NCBI RefSeq assembly: GCF_009908315.1
Contig: NZ_JAAATW010000003.1
Coordinates: 726,472 to 790,471, forward strand
Source: Paragemmobacter ruber
GTDB taxonomy: Bacteria > Pseudomonadota > Alphaproteobacteria > Rhodobacterales > Rhodobacteraceae
Direction: 5' to 3'
DNA: 64,000 nt
Shown: positions 46,524 to 55,644 of the stretch, piece by piece
Position numbering within the stretch: the stretch's first letter is position 1
How the letters are laid out: the number at the start of each line of letters is the position of its first letter
Program-made: the position numbers and the translations under genes
Notes under the pieces: model-generated
Database searches by the model: none
The model's input: only the letters and a program-made list of their open reading frames with translations
Told to the model about the DNA's origin: nothing

Positions 46524-47364
46524 TTACGCCTCCTGCGATGTCGGCCCACCACGGCAGTTGCAGCCACCAATCCCACCAGACCACCCACTGGTCGAACCAG
46601 ATGGTGCCGGAGATGACGATGCAGACCGCGCTCCAGAACCCGGCATTCAGCGCCAGAAGCAGGCCAAGCCGGTGGATGCCGAGGGTACCCACCGAATAGC
46701 CGATCAGGTCGCGGAAATAGGTGTCCTCGTGATCGGGGGTCCGCATCTCCTTGCCCTTTTCGGGATTGGCGGCGGACAGGATCAGGGCACCGTGCAGCGA
46801 CAGGGCCAGCGCCGTCGTGAAGAAGAAGGTCACGGCGATCATGTGGGCGGGGTTGTAGTGGAAGTTGCCATAAGTGTAGCCGACATTGGACACCCAGTTC
46901 AGGTGGGTCCAGATGCCGTAGGGAAAGCCGTGGCCCCAGGCGCCCATCAGAAGCGGGCGGAAGACGACCAGCGTCGAATAGGCAAAGATCGCGACACCAA
47001 AGGCGAAGGGCACATGATAGCCCATCCCCAGCTTGCGGCAGATCTCCACCTCACGCAGCGCCCAAGAGATGAAGGCACCATGCGCGCAGATCGTGATCAG
47101 CTGCCACAGTCCCCCCTCCATCAGGGGCGCCCAAGCCAGCCCGTTTTCCACGGGCGGGGGTTCGATTGAAATGAGCCACGGGTTCCAGACGCCTTCCATG
47201 GCGGTGCCGTAGAAGATCAGGATCGTGCCAAGCGCCGCGAAGAAGAATGTCGTGACGCCAAAGAAGCCGACGTAGAAAGGCCCGACCCAGAAGTCGAACA
47301 GGTTCCCGCCGATCAGCGTGCCTCCCGGCACGCGGTATTTTCGTTCGAAGCTGAGCAGTGCCAT
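46516..47364 (-). CDS. pufL: Photosynthetic reaction centre L subunit
   Basis: 282 residues, five membrane helices. [20 protein letters not shown] at the N-terminus, [20 protein letters not shown] and [20 protein letters not shown] carry chlorophyll- and iron-binding His residues, and [17 protein letters not shown] the second iron His. It binds, with PufM, the special pair, bacteriopheophytins and quinones. A stem-loop separates it from pufA. Confidence 0.98.
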   Translation of the reverse strand: MALLSFERKYRVPGGTLIGGNLFDFWVGPFYVGFFGVTTFFFAALGTILIFYGTAMEGVWNPWLISIEPPPVENGLAWAPLMEGGLWQLITICAHGAFISWALREVEICRKLGMGYHVPFAFGVAIFAYSTLVVFRPLLMGAWGHGFPYGIWTHLNWVSNVGYTYGNFHYNPAHMIAVTFFFTTALALSLHGALILSAANPEKGKEMRTPDHEDTYFRDLIGYSVGTLGIHRLGLLLALNAGFWSAVCIVISGTIWFDQWVVWWDWWLQLPWWADIAGGVNG

Positions 47365-47432
47365 GCTTCCCTCTCCGCTGTGTTGCGCCCGGCGGTCGCT
47401 GGTGCCGTCGGAAAAACCCGTTCGGGGTCGCC

Positions 47433-47461
47433 GCGGGCGAAGGGGTCAGCCCTCCGCCCGC
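47433..47461 (-). promoter_or_regulatory. pufA-pufL intercistronic hairpin (mRNA stabiliser)
   Basis: On the minus strand GCGGGCGGAGGG pairs with CCCTTCGCCCGC (12 bp with one G-U) around CTGAC. It starts 22 bases after the pufA stop. In Rhodobacter such hairpins protect the pufBA segment from 3'-5' decay, giving more LH1 than reaction centre. A small CCCG-AA-CGGG-TTTTT element follows it. Confidence 0.75.
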
Positions 47462-47482
47462 AGCCAGTGCCTTGCGGCAAGG

Positions 47483-47659
47483 TCACTCGGTTGCTGCGAC
47501 GGGCGCGCCACCAGCCGCGGCTGCGGTCTGGAACCAGTTCACGCCGTTGCTCAGAACCACCAAGTGGATCATCGCAGCCAGCAGGAACAGGAAAACGCCC
47601 TGCGCGACAAACACGCGACGGGGATCGAAGATGAGCCAGATCTTGTAGAATTTGGACAT
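47483..47659 (-). CDS. pufA: Light-harvesting LH1 alpha chain
   Basis: 58 residues starting [20 protein letters not shown]; a single membrane helix with [10 protein letters not shown], whose His binds bacteriochlorophyll a. The FDPRRVF motif is the LH1 alpha signature. A GAGGAG site lies before the ATG. It is 13 bases after pufB. Confidence 0.97.
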   Translation of the reverse strand: MSKFYKIWLIFDPRRVFVAQGVFLFLLAAMIHLVVLSNGVNWFQTAAAAGGAPVAATE

Positions 47660-47672
47660 TGCTTGATCCTCC

Positions 47673-47822
47673 TCAGAACCACGGGCGCCAGATGAACGTC
47701 GCGATATGAGCAACGACAGCGATGGCCGTGAACAGCCAAAGCCCGCTCATATACACCGAATGCAGTTCCTGCGCCTGCTCGTCGGTCAGACCTGTGAAGC
47801 TCAGGTCACTCTTATCAGCCAT
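47673..47822 (-). CDS. pufB: Light-harvesting LH1 beta chain
   Basis: 49 residues, below common ORF size limits. It starts [20 protein letters not shown] and ends with [19 protein letters not shown]; the His in VVAHIA binds bacteriochlorophyll, and the WRPWF end is the LH1/LH2 beta signature. CCGGAGGATAGTT precedes the ATG. The 158-base gap to pufQ carries a GCCGCA/TGCGGC stem-loop. Confidence 0.97.
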   Translation of the reverse strand: MADKSDLSFTGLTDEQAQELHSVYMSGLWLFTAIAVVAHIATFIWRPWF

Positions 47823-47980
47823 AACTATCCTCCGGATGGACTAGACTGAGCCGCAAACCCTGCGGCGGGGTTACGGTCGGGCGGAATGCCGTTCCGTTTT
47901 TTTCACCGTCCCGCGATGGTCTGCGGGGCGGCGAAGCGGTGACGGGCTGGGCGCAACCCGGTAGTGTCGTCTCGCCTTGG

Positions 47981-48202
47981 TTAGGGGCGAAAGATATTGG
48001 GCGTGATCGACCCCGCCTCGCGCCAGGCGCGGGCCAAGGGTCCATGCACGGGCAACCGCCGTTCGGTGATCGTCTGGAGGATCCAGGCGACCAGCGCGAA
48101 GGGGATCACCGCGAGGAAGATCACGGCGAAATAGGCGTAGAATTCGACACGCGGCGCGCGGTGGCTGTGATGCCCATGGCCGCCTGCGGAATGATCGCTC
48201 AT
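47981..48202 (-). CDS. pufQ: PufQ, bacteriochlorophyll assembly factor
   Basis: 73 residues: a His-rich N-terminus ([20 protein letters not shown]), one membrane helix ([20 protein letters not shown]), and the tail [19 protein letters not shown]. Size, position between bchZ and pufB, and the Arg-Val-Glu-Phe-Tyr lead into the helix fit PufQ. It affects bacteriochlorophyll levels and complex assembly. The ATG overlaps the bchZ stop (ATGA). Confidence 0.9.
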   Translation of the reverse strand: MSDHSAGGHGHHSHRAPRVEFYAYFAVIFLAVIPFALVAWILQTITERRLPVHGPLARAWREAGSITPNIFRP

Positions 48203-49677
48203 GCTGTTCCTCCCTGTGTTGTCGGGCCGAGCGCGCCGCGAAGCGCCTCGACGGTTTCGCGCACCACGCGTTCGGCCCCCTGATCGAGCGCGGCCTTCTC
48301 GGCCGCATCGCGCAGGGTGCGCGCGGCGGAAATGCGGGTCAGGATCGGATGTTCGGAAACGATCCGGTCCAGTTCCGCCTGCGCATCGACATCCCAGGGG
48401 AAATCGCGGCGCAGGGTCGTGGGGGTGGCGGCGGCACTGTCCATCTCGGACCCGAGGGGCAGGATGTGGAACAGCGCCTCGAACAGGCCGTTGCACACCT
48501 CTTGCAGCAGCCAGACGCAACCCGCATAGCCCATGAAGGGCGTGCCGGTATGGCGGCGGATGGCGGCCCCGGGGAAGGAGGCCGCGATGAAATGCGGCTG
48601 CGGTCCGTGACCGGCTTTCAGTTCGGCCAGATACATCTTCTCGTTGATCGACCCCATCACCACCAGCGGGCGGTGCTGGCGGATCAGCGCGCGCACCTGT
48701 TCGTTGTTGGTCTTGGCCCCCGCCATGCGCGCCACGGCAAAGGCGCAGGGAAGGCCCAGATCATTCTCGAGGAAGTTGCGGATGCCGCGGGCATAGGTCT
48801 CATTCGCGACGATGGCGAAATTCGCGGTCGCAAAGAAATCCTGCGTCACCGACCGCCACAGATCCCACAGGGGCTTCAACGTGGAATGTTTCTCGCGCGC
48901 GATGAAGGGCTCGGGGTCCAGACCCAGAAGCTCCCCCAGCTTGCGCAGGAATTTCGTGGTGCTGTCCAGCCCGATGGGCGCCTGCAGATAGGGCTTGCCC
49001 AGCACTTCCGCGAGGCCCCGCCCGAACTCGCGGTACATGACGATGTTCACATCCGCATTCACAAGGTTGCGCATCTCGGCCAGATGCGCGCCCAAGGGCA
49101 TGACCATGTTCACCTCGGCCCCGATCCCTTCGACCAGACGGCGGATCTCGTGCAGGTCGGACGCCATGTTGAAGGTGCCATACATGGGGCCAAGGATGTT
49201 GACGCGCGGCTTGTCTCCCGCTTCGCGCTTCTTCTCCACCGGCATCCGGCCCTTGGTCATGCCGAATTCGGTGAAGATCCAGGTCATCGCGCGGTCCGCG
49301 CATTGCCACTGATCCTCGTCGATGGTGCGCGGCAGGAAGCGCTGGATATTCGTGCCCATGGGCGTGACGCCACCGCCGATCATCTCGGCGATCGAACCTG
49401 TCACCACCACGGCGGGCAGCGCCGGATCGAGCGTCTTCCACGCCCGGCGCATCGCGCCCTCAGTCCCGTCGCGGCCCAGTTCTTCCTCGCCCAGACCCGT
49501 CACCACGATGGGCAATTCATGCGGCGGCAGCGCGTCGGTGTAATGCAGCACGGATGTCACCGGCAGGTTCTCGCAGCCCACGGGGCCGTCGATCACCACC
49601 TGCAATCCCTTGACGGCGCAGAAGGCATAGATCGCCCCCCAATAGCCGCCCGCGCGATCATGATCCTGGATCAGCAT
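48199..49677 (-). CDS. bchZ: Chlorophyllide a reductase subunit Z
   Basis: BchZ pairs with BchY as the catalytic component of chlorophyllide a oxidoreductase (reduces the C7-C8 bond in ring B). 492 residues from ATG 49677 ([19 protein letters not shown]), which has GGGGG 7 bases upstream; a TTG 12 bases earlier is rejected. [20 protein letters not shown] holds a cluster Cys. A NifK-like domain follows, and the C-terminus has the small BchB/Z helix region. An unusual palindrome cluster separates it from bchY. Confidence 0.96.
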   Translation of the reverse strand: MLIQDHDRAGGYWGAIYAFCAVKGLQVVIDGPVGCENLPVTSVLHYTDALPPHELPIVVTGLGEEELGRDGTEGAMRRAWKTLDPALPAVVVTGSIAEMIGGGVTPMGTNIQRFLPRTIDEDQWQCADRAMTWIFTEFGMTKGRMPVEKKREAGDKPRVNILGPMYGTFNMASDLHEIRRLVEGIGAEVNMVMPLGAHLAEMRNLVNADVNIVMYREFGRGLAEVLGKPYLQAPIGLDSTTKFLRKLGELLGLDPEPFIAREKHSTLKPLWDLWRSVTQDFFATANFAIVANETYARGIRNFLENDLGLPCAFAVARMAGAKTNNEQVRALIRQHRPLVVMGSINEKMYLAELKAGHGPQPHFIAASFPGAAIRRHTGTPFMGYAGCVWLLQEVCNGLFEALFHILPLGSEMDSAAATPTTLRRDFPWDVDAQAELDRIVSEHPILTRISAARTLRDAAEKAALDQGAERVVRETVEALRGALGPTTQGGTA

Positions 49678-49695
49678 GCGCGCCCCCAAGACCCA

Positions 49696-49784
49696 CGATT
49701 TTCCTGCGAAAAATCGGCACCCGGCAGAAACCGCGCCCGAATTTTCGCAGAAAATTCCTTGCTCTGAATTTTCGAAGGAATATC
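49696..49784. repeat. Three palindromes of the TTTTCGCAGGAAAA family between bchY and bchZ (locus 3)
   Basis: Units: 49696-49716 (CGATTTTCCTGCGAAAAATC plus G), 49739-49757 (GAATTTTCGCAGAAAATTC, perfect) and 49766-49784 (GAATTTTCGAAGGAATATC, imperfect). The outer arms CCACGAT/ATCGTGG can also pair across all three. It lies inside the superoperon. Confidence 0.8.
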
Positions 49785-49795
49785 GTGGCGACGGT

Positions 49796-51367
49796 TCATA
49801 TCATCGCCTCCGCTGCCGCCACCTTGGCGGCCTTTTCCAGCTTCTTCTGATGCGCGGCGCGGAAATCGGGCCGCAGGTTCGGCGCGCCTTCCCAGATGCC
49901 CGCGGTATCGCCCTCGCCCACGCCTTCGAAGAAGGCCTGCATCCCGTCCATCCGCCCCTTGTTGGCAATGGCGGCATTGACGACCTGCCCAAGGCTTCCC
50001 GCCCCCGCCGGCCCCATCAGGGGCCGCGCCGAGATCAGGTTGGTGAAATAGAGCGCAGGGATGGCCAGCTCCTTGGCCTTCTGCACCACCGGCGTGGTGC
50101 CGATGGCCAGATCGGGGCGGAAGGCCTCCATCGCGGCGCAGTCATCCTCCAGCGAGGCGCGGTATTTCACCGCCACGCCGCGCGCCTCCAGCCAGGCGCG
50201 ATCGGCCTCGCTCCACTCATTCCTCGCGCAGGCGGTGCCGACATAGGCCACCTCCGCCCCGCTTTCGATCAGCAGCCGCGCAACGAGGAGTTCGGACCCC
50301 TCATAGCCCGACAGCGTGATCCGGCCCTTGACCGGGTTCGCCGCCAAGGCCGCCTTGATCGCCGCGCCAAAGGCATTCTGCGCCGCCGCCACCTGCGCGG
50401 GCGCCACGCCATAAGCATCACCTATGGCCGCGAGCCAGGCCATCGTGCCGTCATGGCCCACCGGGGCCGATCCCACGATCTTGCGCCCCGCCGCCTGAAA
50501 CTCGCGGATCGCCGCCGTGTAGAAGGGGTGAATCGCCGCCGCCACGCCGCAATCGAGCGCGGCATAAAGTTCGCGCCATTCGCGGCACGGCACGACCGGC
50601 CCGGCGGCAAGGCCCATGGGCGCCAGCATCGCGCCGATCATCATCGGATCGGCGGGGAACATCTCGCCCAGCAGGGCCACGGTCGGGCGGTCCGAGCGGC
50701 CACGTTCCGGCGCGGCCACGGGGCCGGCCTGCACTTCAGCGCGGGCATACTTCAGCATCGCGCCCGCCAGCACATCCTTGGCCTCGGCATGGGTCGGCAC
50801 GCCAAAGCCCGGCACGTCGATCCCCACGATGCGCACACCGTTGATCTCATCCGGCAACAGCTTCAGCGGCACGCCGCTGGCCGTAGGCACGCACAGGTTC
50901 GTCACCACCACCGCGTCATAACGGTCGGGATCGGCCAGTTCATGCACGGCGTCGCGGATATCCTCGAACAGCTTGCCCGTGACCAGCGTTTCCGAATTGA
51001 ACGGGACATAGCCTACCGACCGCCGCGCGCCGTAGAAATGGCTCACGAAGGTCAGGCCATAGACACAGCAGGCCGATCCCGAAAGCACCGTCGCCACCCG
51101 CCGCATCCGCAGCCCCACGCGCAAGCTGCCAAAAGCCGGGCACATGCTCTGCGGCTTGTCATGGGGGCCTTGCGGATAGTCGGCGGCGTAGCGATCAAGG
51201 ATTTCGGAATTCCCCGCCGCGCGCGCCGCGGCCTCCATCTCGGCCGCCCCGGCATGGCATCCCATGCCATCGGCCGGCGCACCCGCCGCGACAGGCTGCG
51301 CCTGATCCCGGACCCCTTCGGTCACCGGGGTCTGGTCTGCCATGTCATAGCGGGCCTCGATGGTCAT
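49796..51367 (-). CDS. bchY: Chlorophyllide a reductase subunit Y
   Basis: 523 residues, NifD-like partner of Bch[19 protein letters not shown] and [20 protein letters not shown] carry cluster Cys ligands, and [18 protein letters not shown] a third. The ATG at 51367 overlaps the stop of the 24-codon ORF upstream (ATGA) and has AAGGA directly before it; a later in-frame ATG at 51343 (MADQTP) is possible. It ends in ATGATATGA. Confidence 0.96.
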   Translation of the reverse strand: MTIEARYDMADQTPVTEGVRDQAQPVAAGAPADGMGCHAGAAEMEAAARAAGNSEILDRYAADYPQGPHDKPQSMCPAFGSLRVGLRMRRVATVLSGSACCVYGLTFVSHFYGARRSVGYVPFNSETLVTGKLFEDIRDAVHELADPDRYDAVVVTNLCVPTASGVPLKLLPDEINGVRIVGIDVPGFGVPTHAEAKDVLAGAMLKYARAEVQAGPVAAPERGRSDRPTVALLGEMFPADPMMIGAMLAPMGLAAGPVVPCREWRELYAALDCGVAAAIHPFYTAAIREFQAAGRKIVGSAPVGHDGTMAWLAAIGDAYGVAPAQVAAAQNAFGAAIKAALAANPVKGRITLSGYEGSELLVARLLIESGAEVAYVGTACARNEWSEADRAWLEARGVAVKYRASLEDDCAAMEAFRPDLAIGTTPVVQKAKELAIPALYFTNLISARPLMGPAGAGSLGQVVNAAIANKGRMDGMQAFFEGVGEGDTAGIWEGAPNLRPDFRAAHQKKLEKAAKVAAAEAMI

Positions 51368-51438
51368 TCCTTGGTGCCTTTCCGGGCAAGGACGCGCAGG
51401 GCTTCTTCCAGTTTTTCAAGGGCATGCAGATCAAACAT
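51364..51438 (-). CDS. 24-codon ORF bridging bchX and bchY
   Basis: An ATG at 51438 overlaps the bchX stop, and the TGA at 51366-51364 overlaps the bchY ATG, so the small frame exactly fills the 63-base gap. The product starts [14 protein letters not shown] and ends LARKGTKE: a leucine-heptad, charged amphipathic helix. No homologue is known to me. It may be a real small protein, a leader for translational coupling, or chance. The bchY ribosome site (AAGGA) lies in its last codons. Confidence 0.5.
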   Translation of the reverse strand: MFDLHALEKLEEALRVLARKGTKE

Positions 51439-52432
51439 CGTCGTAGACCACTTCCAGCGACTTCACCTCGCCCGCGAAACTGCCGCGCATGTCGGCGTCA
51501 TTGGCAGGCTCCAGCACGAAATCCGCGCCCGTCGTCTCGGCGTCGAACAGGCCCAGCAGCCCATCCTGCGTCAGCGGCTTGGGGCGCAGCGGCGGCGCCT
51601 CGCCCACGTTCTGGGCCAGTTCGGTGAACAGCCCGCCCCATTGCGTCGCGTTGGTGCCGACGATCTGGTAATTGGCCGATTTGCGGCGCAGGTCGTCATC
51701 GGCGGGGATCGAGGCCAGCACCGGGATATTCACCGCTGCCGCAAAGGCCGCGGCTTCGCCCGTGCCGTCATCCTTGTTGATGACCATGCCCGCGACGCCC
51801 ACATTCCCGCCCAGCTTGCGGAAATACTCCACCGCCGAGCAGACGTTGTTCGCCACGTAAAGCGATTGCAGGTCGTTCGAGGCGACCACGATCACCTTCT
51901 GCGCCATGTCCCGCGCGATGGGCAGGCCAAACCCACCACAGACCACGTCGCCTAGGAAATCCAAGAGCACATAGTCGAAATCCCAGTCATGGAACCCCAG
52001 CTTTTCCAGCAGTTCGAACCCGTGGATGATCCCGCGCCCGCCGCAGCCCCGGCCCACTTCCGGGCCGCCCAGTTCCATCGCGAAGACCCCGCCCCGCTTG
52101 AAGCAGACATCGCCGATCTTCACCTCTTCCCCCGCCAGCTTCTTGCGGGTGGAGGTCTCGATGATCGTGGGGCAGGCCTTGCCGCCAAACAGCAGCGAGG
52201 TCGTGTCCGACTTCGGATCGCAGCCGATCAGCAGCACGCGCTTGCCCATCTCGGCCATCATGTGGCTCAGGTTGGCCAGCGTGAAGCTTTTGCCGATCCC
52301 GCCCTTGCCGTAGATCGCGATGATCTGCGTCTTCTTCGACGGCGGATCGCTGGGCACTTCCAGTGAGGGCTCCTCATGCGCCTCGTCCCGCAGGCGGGTG
52401 TCGAAGTCCTTCAGGTTCGGAACGTCGTTCAT
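51431..52432 (-). CDS. bchX: Chlorophyllide a reductase iron protein, subunit X
   Basis: 333 residues from ATG 52432, which overlaps the bchC stop (ATGA). NifH-like ATPase: P-loop [20 protein letters not shown] near 48, switch [10 protein letters not shown], cluster Cys residues in [13 protein letters not shown] and [13 protein letters not shown]. It passes electrons to BchYZ with ATP hydrolysis. The C-terminus ends YDDV. Confidence 0.97.
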   Translation of the reverse strand: MNDVPNLKDFDTRLRDEAHEEPSLEVPSDPPSKKTQIIAIYGKGGIGKSFTLANLSHMMAEMGKRVLLIGCDPKSDTTSLLFGGKACPTIIETSTRKKLAGEEVKIGDVCFKRGGVFAMELGGPEVGRGCGGRGIIHGFELLEKLGFHDWDFDYVLLDFLGDVVCGGFGLPIARDMAQKVIVVASNDLQSLYVANNVCSAVEYFRKLGGNVGVAGMVINKDDGTGEAAAFAAAVNIPVLASIPADDDLRRKSANYQIVGTNATQWGGLFTELAQNVGEAPPLRPKPLTQDGLLGLFDAETTGADFVLEPANDADMRGSFAGEVKSLEVVYDDV

Positions 52433-53373
52433 GCGTGGCCCTTCCAGTCGAGGATCATCTTCAGGCAGGCCGCATCCTCGAACGCGGTTGCATAGGCTTC
52501 GGGTGCCGCCGTGGCGGGCCGGGTGTGGGTGATCAGGCCCGCCAGCGACAGCGCGCCGGATTCGATCAGCGCGCGGGTGGCGGTCAGATCCTCGGCATTC
52601 CATTCGGAAGCGATGCGGATGCGCGCCTCTTTCATGAAGGCCGGGGGAAAGACGAAAGAGACAGGTTCGGTATAGAACCCGGCCAGCACCACCTCGCCGC
52701 CCTTGGCCAGGCGCTGGATCAACTGATCCAGCAGGCCCTTGGCCCCGCTGGCATCATAGATGGCGCGATAGTCGCGGCGCGGGTCATCCTCGGGCGCGAT
52801 GCAGGCATAGCCTGCGGCACCCTCGCGCCGCGCGGGGTTGGTCTCCCAAACGGTCGGCGCTGGCGCGCCCGCCGCAATCGTCAGCCGCGCCAGCAGGCGG
52901 CCCAGCGTGCCATGGCCCACGATCAGATCGGGCAGCGCGGTGTCAAATCCCGCCAGCGCATGGCGCGCGGTCGCGGCCAGCGCCAGAAGCGCACCCTCTG
53001 CCCCCATGCCCCGGTCGATCCGGCCCACGCGATGCGCAGGCGTCACCAGATGGCGCGAGGCGCCACCAAAGAGGCCCTTCACATCGCCGGTAAAGCAGTT
53101 GGCCCCCGGCACGAAGACATGATCGCCCACCTTGAAGCCGCTGCCCGCGCCCGCCTCCACCACCTCGCCCGCGGCCTCGTAGCCGGGGACAAGCGGATAG
53201 CCCATGCCCGGGAAGGGCGGCATGGTGCCGGTGTAGAACAGCTTTTCCGTGCCGGTGGAGATGCCCGTATGGGCGATCTCGACCACCAGATCCCCGTCGC
53301 CGGGGGCAACAAGCCCCAGCGTGGCAAGGGAAAGCTCCCTCGGCCCGGACAGGATGACGGCGGTCGTTCTCAA
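52429..53373 (-). CDS. bchC: 3-hydroxyethyl bacteriochlorophyllide a dehydrogenase
   Basis: 314 residues of the zinc-type alcohol dehydrogenase family. [38 protein letters not shown] and [15 protein letters not shown] (NAD site) are typical of BchC. It oxidises the 3-hydroxyethyl group to acetyl late in bacteriochlorophyll a synthesis. The start is a TTG at 53373 with GGGGGA 7 bases upstream; no in-frame ATG fits. Two PpsR-type palindromes lie before it. Confidence 0.93.
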   Translation of the reverse strand: MRTTAVILSGPRELSLATLGLVAPGDGDLVVEIAHTGISTGTEKLFYTGTMPPFPGMGYPLVPGYEAAGEVVEAGAGSGFKVGDHVFVPGANCFTGDVKGLFGGASRHLVTPAHRVGRIDRGMGAEGALLALAATARHALAGFDTALPDLIVGHGTLGRLLARLTIAAGAPAPTVWETNPARREGAAGYACIAPEDDPRRDYRAIYDASGAKGLLDQLIQRLAKGGEVVLAGFYTEPVSFVFPPAFMKEARIRIASEWNAEDLTATRALIESGALSLAGLITHTRPATAAPEAYATAFEDAACLKMILDWKGHA

Positions 53374-53427
53374 CGTGGTATCCCCCAGCGCGCACGCACC
53401 CGACGGTTGGGTGCTATCACGGCTATG

Positions 53428-53445
53428 TGTAAGTGTAGACTTACA
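53428..53445. promoter_or_regulatory. PpsR/CrtJ site 1 upstream of bchC
   Basis: TGTAAGTGTAGACTTACA fits TGT-N12-ACA with good inner symmetry. Site 2 follows after 8 bases, the spacing known for the bchC promoter of Rhodobacter. Confidence 0.9.
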
Positions 53446-53453
53446 GAGCGTAG

Positions 53454-53471
53454 TGTCAATTTAATTAGACA
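53454..53471. promoter_or_regulatory. PpsR/CrtJ site 2 upstream of bchC
   Basis: TGTCAATTTAATTAGACA fits TGT-N12-ACA, with a symmetric TTTAA core. It lies just 3' of the crtF stop, so bchC has its own regulated promoter inside the superoperon. Confidence 0.9.
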
Positions 53472-53476
53472 CTTTT

Positions 53477-54622
53477 TTAGACTTCTCCGACATTCGGCCG
53501 TCTGGCTGTGACAACAGAGGTGACGAAAGACCGAAATCCCGGCCGGATCTGGATGTCGGCAAAGCCCGCATCCCCCAGCATCCGTGCGATTTCGGCGCCG
53601 GAACGGGTTCGCCCTGTCTGCATCGCAAGGGTGTACAGCGAAAAGTACACATCCGTGGCCGGATCGGGCCGCGCGCCGCCCGACATGGGCTCGGACACCA
53701 CGACTCGCCCCCCCGGCGGCAGCGCGTCATGCACCGCCCGCAACAGCGCGGCGACCGTGGCATCGGCATGGTCATAAAGCACCCGGACGAGCGAGATCGC
53801 CTCCGCTCCGCGCGGCAGGGGATCGTCGCGGAAAGAGCCGGGGCAGATCGTTACCCGATCCGCCACCCCCGCCGCCGCCAGCCGCGCGGTCGCCCCCGGC
53901 ACCACGGCGGGCAGATCGAACAGCGTCATCCGCAGCGACGGATGCGCCGCCCCGATAGCGGCCAGAAAGGCCCCCGTCCCGCCGCCCACATCCATCAGAT
54001 GCGTCACACCACCGAAATCCACCAGCCGCAGCGTATCCGCTGCCACCAGACCCTGACTGTCGGCCATCAGATCGGAATAGCGCTGCGCCAGCCCCGGATC
54101 GGCCGCACCCCCCGCGCCAAAGACATAGGGCCAGAACCCCGCCAGTTCCGGCTGCGTTTCGCCCCGGAAAAAGGCCACGGGATCCGCCAGATCGCGGTAA
54201 AGCACCGGGTGATGGCGCACCATCGCCTCCAGCCCCGGCACAGCGAGGAACGCCGCCCCCCGCACTGTCAGCCGCCACAGGCCCCGCCGTTCGGCCATCA
54301 GGCCCAGCCCCGCCCCGGCCCGGGCGAGGATCGCCATCCGTTCCAGCGGCACGCGCGCAGGCCCCGCCAGCGCGGCAAGGGCGGCCGGCCCCTCGGCCAG
54401 CCGGTGCAGCACGCGCAACTCCACCAGCGCCAGCAGGGCCTGCGACTGCACGAATCCCTGCACGATGTCGAACAGCGCCGCCCCTTCCGCCCGCGCGATG
54501 TGGCGCAAGCCCGGCACCCGGGCGCAAAAGGCATGAAAGCGCGGCGACAGGCCCAGCCGCACCGCTAAAGGCTGCCGGCGCCGCCGCGATGGCGCCGCCG
54601 GGCCTGCGGCTGCGTCCGTCAT
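53477..54622 (-). CDS. crtF: Hydroxyneurosporene/demethylspheroidene O-methyltransferase
   Basis: 381 residues. The C-terminal SAM domain has HLMDVGGGTGAFLAAIGAAH and VVSEPMSGGARPDPATDVYF, and the N-terminal half a winged-helix dimerisation part. It methylates the C1 hydroxyl of spheroidene precursors. The ATG overlaps the crtE stop (ATGA). A basic SRRRRQPLAVRL lead is present. Confidence 0.95.
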   Translation of the reverse strand: MTDAAAGPAAPSRRRRQPLAVRLGLSPRFHAFCARVPGLRHIARAEGAALFDIVQGFVQSQALLALVELRVLHRLAEGPAALAALAGPARVPLERMAILARAGAGLGLMAERRGLWRLTVRGAAFLAVPGLEAMVRHHPVLYRDLADPVAFFRGETQPELAGFWPYVFGAGGAADPGLAQRYSDLMADSQGLVAADTLRLVDFGGVTHLMDVGGGTGAFLAAIGAAHPSLRMTLFDLPAVVPGATARLAAAGVADRVTICPGSFRDDPLPRGAEAISLVRVLYDHADATVAALLRAVHDALPPGGRVVVSEPMSGGARPDPATDVYFSLYTLAMQTGRTRSGAEIARMLGDAGFADIQIRPGFRSFVTSVVTARRPNVGEV

Positions 54623-55524
54623 CCCCGCACCGCCCCGCGCGCAGGCTGCAGATCGACCGGCGTCATGCGTTCGGCATAGGCGCGCACCATGGCGGCCAGC
54701 ATCGCCTCGCCCGGGCAGGACGGGATAGAGGCGATCGCACCCCCCAGAATATCCTTCAGATGGCGCACCGCCCCCTGCACGCCCAGTTCCCGCACCGCCG
54801 AGGGCCGCGCATGGGCCGCATCCTGCCCCGCAGGCTTGCCCATCTCGGCCTCGGTCAGCAGCGCATCCTTCAGGTCATCGGCCACCTGAAAGGCCGCGCC
54901 GATCCGCGCGCCCAGTTCTTCCCAGGGCTCGGCCTCCTGCCCCGCGGCGATGGCCCCCATCTGGGTGGCCGCGATGAACAGCGCCCCGGTCTTGGCCCGG
55001 TGATAGGCGGCGAGGTTCACCTCTGCCTCGCTCTCCCAGCCCTGACCCGCGCAGATGCCACCCGGCATCCCCGTCCGCTGCGCCAGCACGCGGATCAACT
55101 CCACTGCGCGCCGCGGATGATCGCCGGCCGCCCGCGCCAGCACCTCGAAGGCCAGCACGATCAGCGAATCCCCCGTCAGCACCGCCACCGGCTCGCCATA
55201 GGCGCGATGCACCGTGGGCTTGCCGCGCCGGATATCGGCATCGTCGAAACAGGGCAGATCGTCATGGACCAGCGACGCGCAATGGATCAGTTCCAGCGCC
55301 GCCGCCGCCGCATCCGTCAAGGCCGGGCGGTCATCGCCACAGGCCCGCGCGACCGAGATCAGGATGGTCGGCCGGATGCGCGCGCCGCCCGGAAAGACCG
55401 CGTGATCGAGGGCCGCGCGCAGCTTTCCCGGCGCCTCCGCCCCGTCCGCAGGCCCCTGCCCCAGCGCCAGTGCCGCCGCCACCGCCGCCTCGATCCGCAC
55501 GTCGATTCCGCCGATCTGGCCCAT
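54619..55524 (-). CDS. crtE: Geranylgeranyl diphosphate synthase
   Basis: 301 residues. The first Asp-rich motif is in CASLVHDDLPCFDDADIRRG, and the second reads FQVADDLKDALLT, as in trans-prenyltransferases. It makes GGPP for phytoene and for the bacteriochlorophyll tail. It is the first gene of the crtEF-bchCXYZ-puf-dxs superoperon, divergent from crtD. Confidence 0.96.
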   Translation of the reverse strand: MGQIGGIDVRIEAAVAAALALGQGPADGAEAPGKLRAALDHAVFPGGARIRPTILISVARACGDDRPALTDAAAAALELIHCASLVHDDLPCFDDADIRRGKPTVHRAYGEPVAVLTGDSLIVLAFEVLARAAGDHPRRAVELIRVLAQRTGMPGGICAGQGWESEAEVNLAAYHRAKTGALFIAATQMGAIAAGQEAEPWEELGARIGAAFQVADDLKDALLTEAEMGKPAGQDAAHARPSAVRELGVQGAVRHLKDILGGAIASIPSCPGEAMLAAMVRAYAERMTPVDLQPARGAVRG

Positions 55525-55574
55525 GACCCGCCCCTTTCGCTAAGTTGGCTTAGTCTCGCACCGCCGCCGCAAGG

Positions 55575-55592
55575 TGTAAACTAAATCTTACA
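55575..55592. promoter_or_regulatory. PpsR/CrtJ site 1 between crtE and crtD
   Basis: TGTAAACTAAATCTTACA, TGT-N12-ACA, extended by GG/CC on the flanks (GGTGTAA/TTACACC). It lies 51 bases before the crtE start. Confidence 0.9.
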
Positions 55593-55598
55593 CCTTGT

Positions 55599-55616
55599 TG
55601 TAATTCATGATGGACA
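55599..55616. promoter_or_regulatory. PpsR/CrtJ site 2 between crtE and crtD
   Basis: TGTAATTCATGATGGACA fits TGT-N12-ACA but is less symmetric inside. It is 6 bases from site 1 and 28 bases before the crtD ATG, so the pair can control both directions. Confidence 0.8.
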
Positions 55617-55644
55617 ACTTCAAGGGCTTGCCTAAACTCCCCCC

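Noticed and set aside
49676..51955. Plus-strand open frame of 759 codons
   Set aside because: Antisense to bchY and bchX; composition is Arg/His/Gly-rich and no domain is seen.
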